From an uncultured Bacteroidota bacterium (GTDB lineage: Bacteria > Bacteroidota > Bacteroidia > Chitinophagales > S012-47), in assembly GCA_913062655.1 (NCBI GenBank), contig CAJXXO010000070.1, positions 1-10,581 of the forward strand: a stretch of DNA of 10,581 nucleotides, given 5' to 3'. Under the pieces are notes generated by a model. That model was not told where the DNA came from, did no database searches, and worked only from the letters and a program-made list of their open reading frames with translations. Positions 7,160 to 10,581 of this stretch are shown here, in pieces. The first letter of the stretch is position 1. Each line of letters starts with the position of its first letter. The position numbers were made by a program, and so were the translations under genes.

Positions 7160-9385
7160 TTGGAGTCACTATACTTGATTATCGTTGTCATTCTATTTGC
7201 CTTAGCTATTTCCGACCTGGTGGTAGGCGTTGGCAATGATGCCGTTAACTTCATGAATTCTGCCATTGGCTCCAAGGTAACTTCCCGCCAATGGATTCTC
7301 ATAATAGCCAGCCTGGGCATTTTTATTGGCGCTACATTCTCCAGTGGTATGATGGAAATTGCCCGCAAAGGCATTTTCAACCCAGGGGGTTTCACCTTCG
7401 AGGAGGTGATGATTCTGTTTGTGGCCGTTATGCTGACAGACATCATCTTGCTCGACTTTTTCAATACCCTCGGACTACCCACCTCTACTACAGTAAGTAT
7501 CGTCTTCGAACTACTGGGGGCTTCCGTGATGCTGGCGATCTTAAAGTTGAGCGCCAATGGTGAAGGGCTTGCTGCTTTGAGCACTTACATCAATACTTCC
7601 AGTGCCCTGGCCATCATATCCGGTATTCTCCTTTCTGTAGTGGTGGCCTTCACTGTTGGTGCATTGGTGCAGTATGTAAGTCGATTGGTATTCACTTTCG
7701 ATTACCAAAAGCGATTGAAGTGGGTTGGCAGTATCTGGTCAGGGTTTGCCATTACAGCTATGACCTATTTCTTGCTCATCAAAGGGGTGAAAGGGGCTTC
7801 TTTTATGACGGAGGAGGCAGTGATGTGGATACAAGACCGGGCGGTGTTAATCATGTTGATCAGTTTTTTGGGTTGGACCCTGATCATGTTTTTGATACGG
7901 ACGCTGACCAAGGTGAACATACTGCGGGGTATCGTATTGTTAGGTACCTTCTCTTTAGCGATGGCATTTGCCGGCAATGACCTCGTCAATTTTATTGGGG
8001 TACCGATTGCCGGCTACGAATCCTTCCTGGTGTGGAAGGAGACATCTATTGCTGCTGACCATATGTTTATGGATGCCCTGGCCGAACCGGTGCAAACGCC
8101 CACCTACCTGTTGATTATTGCTGGTGCTGTAATGGTTTTCACCTTATGGACCTCCAAAAAGACACGACATGTGACGGATACCGAGGTAAAGCTGGCCCGA
8201 CAGGGGGAGGGCAGTGAGCGATTTACCCCCAACCTGGTCTCACGCGCATTGGTACGCAGTGCCATGTCAATAGGAGATGCGGTGCAACTGGCTTTGCCGA
8301 GTAATTGGTTAAAAAAGTCTCAGGCCATTTTCAATGGCACAGGTGAAACAGGAAGTGCCGGTGGGCCGCAATTTGACTTGGTGCGGGCATCTGTCAATCT
8401 GACGGTGGCCAGTATACTCATTGCTTTTGCTACCTCTTTAGGGTTACCATTGTCCACCACCTACGTGTCTTTCATGGTGGCCATGGGCGCTTCTTTGGCA
8501 GATCGGGCATGGGGGAGAGATAGTGCTGTTTACCGGGTATCAGGCGTTATAAGTGTAATCACAGGATGGTTTGCCACAGCCGTTGTAGCTTTTACTGTGG
8601 CCGGCTTATTTGCATTACTAATCTTCTATACGGGCATTTTCGGCATTGTAGGCCTGTTGGCGTTGGCTGTTTTTCTCATCATACGAACCTATATTTACCA
8701 TCGAAATAAGCGGAAAGAGATCGAGGCAGAAGAAGCAAAATTCGCTCCACGTACAGCTAAACTCAATAAAGAAGCGATAATTCTCTCTACGCTTGAGGAC
8801 CTACGAAATTCCCTGGTGGACGCTAAGAAGACCTTTGAAAACTTGATCGATGGGGTGTCGGAAGAGGACCGAAAGCTGTTGAACAAGTCTAAGAAGCGCT
8901 CTAAAAAGTTGTATAAAGCGCACGACAGTTTCAAAGCGCAACTTTATGCTACGCTCAATCAGATTGAAGCGCAGGACGTAGATGCCGCCCGCACCTACGT
9001 GCACATCTTTCACCTGAAGCAGGATATGCTACAATCACTGGACCTTTTGGCAGAGCAGGCCACCCAGCACGTAGAAAATGCCCACAATCCCTTAAAGCCA
9101 CAACAAATTGCCGCTTTACAACACCTGAAAGAGGCCGTAGGCCAATACATGCAAGACACTATCGACAAGTTGCCGGTAAAAGATGAAGTGGTATACCAAA
9201 GAGCATTGCAAGAGAAGCGTGAACTGCTGGCAGAAATTGAAAAAGCCATTGTGAATCAGGTGCAAGGCATTAAAGAAAAGCACTTCAATTCTCGCAACAG
9301 CCAGCTTTTCTTTACGCTATTGCTGGAGATTAAGGACATAGTGGCCATCACTGCCCGATTTATCAAGGTCTATCACCGGGTTTGA
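7160..9385 (+). CDS. PiT-family inorganic phosphate transporter with C-terminal PhoU-like domain
   Basis: A 741-residue inner-membrane permease predicted to import inorganic phosphate with a cation. The two inverted PiT repeats are visible: GVGNDAVNFMNSAIGS (23-38) with LGLPTSTTVS (104-113), and AGNDLVNFIG (271-280) with LGLPLSTTYVS (427-437). Many hydrophobic segments cover about 3-28, 45-63, 83-101, 115-131, 150-175, 190-207, 227-247, 257-271, 315-330, 412-428, 460-508. From about 512 the protein is hydrophilic, charged and helical (about 230 residues), of the PhoU-like kind often fused to Bacteroidota PiT proteins, likely a cytoplasmic regulatory part; this assignment rests on pattern, not a search. 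The start is TTG at 7160: an in-frame TAA at 7115 and no in-frame ATG or GTG between force a TTG (or CTG at 7157) start, since the first in-frame ATG (residue 32) would cut into the first conserved motif. A purine-rich GGAAAGAGAGAG lies just upstream. Its TGA abuts the stop of the convergent gene. Confidence 0.92.
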   Translation: MESLYLIIVVILFALAISDLVVGVGNDAVNFMNSAIGSKVTSRQWILIIASLGIFIGATFSSGMMEIARKGIFNPGGFTFEEVMILFVAVMLTDIILLDFFNTLGLPTSTTVSIVFELLGASVMLAILKLSANGEGLAALSTYINTSSALAIISGILLSVVVAFTVGALVQYVSRLVFTFDYQKRLKWVGSIWSGFAITAMTYFLLIKGVKGASFMTEEAVMWIQDRAVLIMLISFLGWTLIMFLIRTLTKVNILRGIVLLGTFSLAMAFAGNDLVNFIGVPIAGYESFLVWKETSIAADHMFMDALAEPVQTPTYLLIIAGAVMVFTLWTSKKTRHVTDTEVKLARQGEGSERFTPNLVSRALVRSAMSIGDAVQLALPSNWLKKSQAIFNGTGETGSAGGPQFDLVRASVNLTVASILIAFATSLGLPLSTTYVSFMVAMGASLADRAWGRDSAVYRVSGVISVITGWFATAVVAFTVAGLFALLIFYTGIFGIVGLLALAVFLIIRTYIYHRNKRKEIEAEEAKFAPRTAKLNKEAIILSTLEDLRNSLVDAKKTFENLIDGVSEEDRKLLNKSKKRSKKLYKAHDSFKAQLYATLNQIEAQDVDAARTYVHIFHLKQDMLQSLDLLAEQATQHVENAHNPLKPQQIAALQHLKEAVGQYMQDTIDKLPVKDEVVYQRALQEKRELLAEIEKAIVNQVQGIKEKHFNSRNSQLFFTLLLEIKDIVAITARFIKVYHRV

Positions 9386-10581
9386 TCAGAAGCCGGCTGC
9401 CTGTCCATCCTTTCTGGATTCCGAAGCCCCAATATACACTTCGTTAGCGCTATCCCACCGGATAGCCTGGTAGCCTCCATAGCCGCCTCTGTCGTATTCG
9501 ATGACATGGCCCCGACCCATCAGCTCCCGGATTACCGCATAGTCGATTCCGGTTTCCAGGTGGAGTGTACCGCCATTATCCATGCTTTCACCGGTAGGTT
9601 GAGAGGAGCCGCTATGTCGAATTCTAGGCGCATCTCCTGCTTCCTGGAGGTTCATGCCGAAGTCGATCAGGTTCACCACGATTTGCGCATGCCCTTGTGG
9701 CTGCATGGCACCTCCCATGAGCCCAAAAGCGCACCATGGTCGCCCGTCTTTGGTAATGAATGCAGGTATAATGGTATGGAACGGGCGCTTGCCGGGTTCG
9801 TACACATTGAAGTGCCGCTCTTCCAGTGAGAAGAGCTCACCCCTGTCTTGCAACATGAAGCCTAGTCCCGGAGGTACCATACCACTGCCCATACCGCGAT
9901 AGTTGCTTTGGATAAGGGAAACCATATTGCCAAAAGAATCCGCAACAGTTAGGTAGATCGTTTCGCCATGGCCCAATTGACCGGCTGGATAGCTGCGGGC
10001 GGCACGGTCTTCATCGATCATTGCTGCTCTGGCTATGCCATAGCCTTTGCTGATCAACGTGTCCACCGGTATAGCAGCAAAATCAGGGTCGGCATAGTAT
10101 TTTGCCCGATCCTCGAAAGCTAGCTTTTTGGCTTCTACAAAGGTGTGGATGTAATCCGCAGAGCCAAAGCCCATAGCCGCTATGTCAAAGGTCTCGAGTA
10201 TATTCAAAATTTGCAGTGCGGCAATACCTTGCCCGTTGGGCGGGAGCTCCCATACCTCATAGCCTCGATAGTTGGTGTGCACCGGTTTTACCCATTCACT
10301 GGTATGGGCAGCCAGGTCTTCATACGATAAAAAACCGCCTTGTTCCTTCATGAAGGCAGCCATTGTACGCGCGATTTCTCCTTTGTAAAAAGCATGGCGG
10401 CCTTCTGATGCGAGAATACGATAGGTATTGGCCAGGGCAGGGTTGCGGAATAGCTCTCCTTTCGCAGGCACCTTCCCATCCGGCATCCATATATCGGCAA
10501 AATTGGGCTGGTCTTTAAAAAAGCGAGCGGACAACTGAAGATAATACCCAATCAGCTCGGTGACAGGAAACCCTTCTTCTG
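9386..10581 (-). CDS. Gamma-glutamyltransferase family protein, YwrD type (N-terminus outside window)
   Basis: The frame stays open to the right edge; the TTG at 10534 is internal, because the 15 codons before it (EEGFPVTELIGYYLQ) continue the family pattern. About 397 residues are visible, roughly three quarters of a protein of usual length 520-580. These enzymes are Ntn-hydrolases that cut themselves into two subunits and hydrolyse or transfer gamma-glutamyl groups, for example from glutathione. The self-cleavage and catalytic Thr is the T of HGETIYLTVAD (codon 9959-9961), leaving a small subunit of about 191 residues, normal for the family. Other conserved parts are LPPNGQGIAALQILN, the SNYRGMGSGMVPPGLGF loop, LQDRGELFSL, GKRPFHTIIPAF and LMGGAMQPQGHAQ. 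The signal peptide, if any, is out of view, so cytoplasmic or periplasmic location cannot be told. It is convergent with the phosphate transporter, their stops meeting as the palindrome TGATCA. No functional link to the glucan genes is apparent. Confidence 0.93.
   Translation of the reverse strand, partial: EEGFPVTELIGYYLQLSARFFKDQPNFADIWMPDGKVPAKGELFRNPALANTYRILASEGRHAFYKGEIARTMAAFMKEQGGFLSYEDLAAHTSEWVKPVHTNYRGYEVWELPPNGQGIAALQILNILETFDIAAMGFGSADYIHTFVEAKKLAFEDRAKYYADPDFAAIPVDTLISKGYGIARAAMIDEDRAARSYPAGQLGHGETIYLTVADSFGNMVSLIQSNYRGMGSGMVPPGLGFMLQDRGELFSLEERHFNVYEPGKRPFHTIIPAFITKDGRPWCAFGLMGGAMQPQGHAQIVVNLIDFGMNLQEAGDAPRIRHSGSSQPTGESMDNGGTLHLETGIDYAVIRELMGRGHVIEYDRGGYGGYQAIRWDSANEVYIGASESRKDGQAAGF

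Noticed and set aside
7114..7584. 156-codon open frame on the minus strand over the transporter start
   Set aside because: Low-complexity Ser/Lys/Ile composition opposite conserved PiT motifs; a shadow of the transporter gene.
9376..9412. Possible terminator hairpin at the right convergent junction
   Set aside because: Only short self-complementary bits (CCGG, AGCCGGCT) are present, with no stem and no T tract.
10532..10534. TTG as the start of the gamma-glutamyltransferase gene
   Set aside because: The frame stays open upstream and encodes the conserved EEGFPVTELIGYYLQ stretch, so this is an internal Leu codon and the gene is cut by the window.
10348..10551. Short minus-strand frame near the right edge
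   Set aside because: It overlaps the gamma-glutamyltransferase in another frame, while the family pattern continues in the true frame to the window edge.

Overview
The window reads as a chromosomal segment of a Bacteroidota bacterium, probably an environmental one of the Saprospiria/Cytophagia type. This is inferred from three proteins with C-terminal type IX secretion (T9SS type A) sorting domains, a lipoprotein-type exported amylase, weak or absent Shine-Dalgarno sequences, and promoter-like sites of the Bacteroidota form (TTTG, 19 bases, TAnnTTTG-like). The lineage below phylum level is a guess.

Layout from left to right. (1) At 1-418 (+) is the 3' end of a secreted alpha/beta-hydrolase of the esterase type carrying a T9SS sorting domain. 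(2) At 419-5932 (-) is a tight three-gene block read right to left: a 939-residue multidomain GH13 amylase with a sorting domain (5932-3113), a BadF/N-acetylglucosamine-kinase-type sugar kinase (3088-2225), and a GH13 alpha-amylase lipoprotein (2218-419). Gaps are 24 and 6 bases, so this is very likely one operon. (3) At 6889-6095 (-) is a small secreted protein made of one beta-rich module plus a sorting domain. It is followed by a strong intrinsic terminator (6042-6072), which separates it from the amylase operon. Its module is recognisably related to the N-terminal module of the 939-residue amylase. (4) A divergent intergenic region at 6890-7159 holds promoter-like sites for both directions and a perfect 9-bp inverted repeat. 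(5) At 7160-9385 (+) is a PiT-type phosphate transporter with a C-terminal helical, PhoU-like cytoplasmic extension. (6) At 9386-10581 (-) is the C-terminal three quarters of a gamma-glutamyltransferase family enzyme of the YwrD type, running off the right edge.

Regions 1-3 look like part of an alpha-glucan (starch/glycogen/maltodextrin) use locus. Two amylases are exported by different routes, one T9SS-sorted and one lipidated, to cut glucan at or outside the cell surface. The small secreted module may bind the same substrate, and the cytoplasmic kinase would phosphorylate an imported sugar. No SusC/SusD pair, transporter for sugars or regulator is in the window. The phosphate transporter and the gamma-glutamyltransferase are probably unrelated housekeeping neighbours. 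I see no insertion sequence, CRISPR array, tRNA or rRNA.
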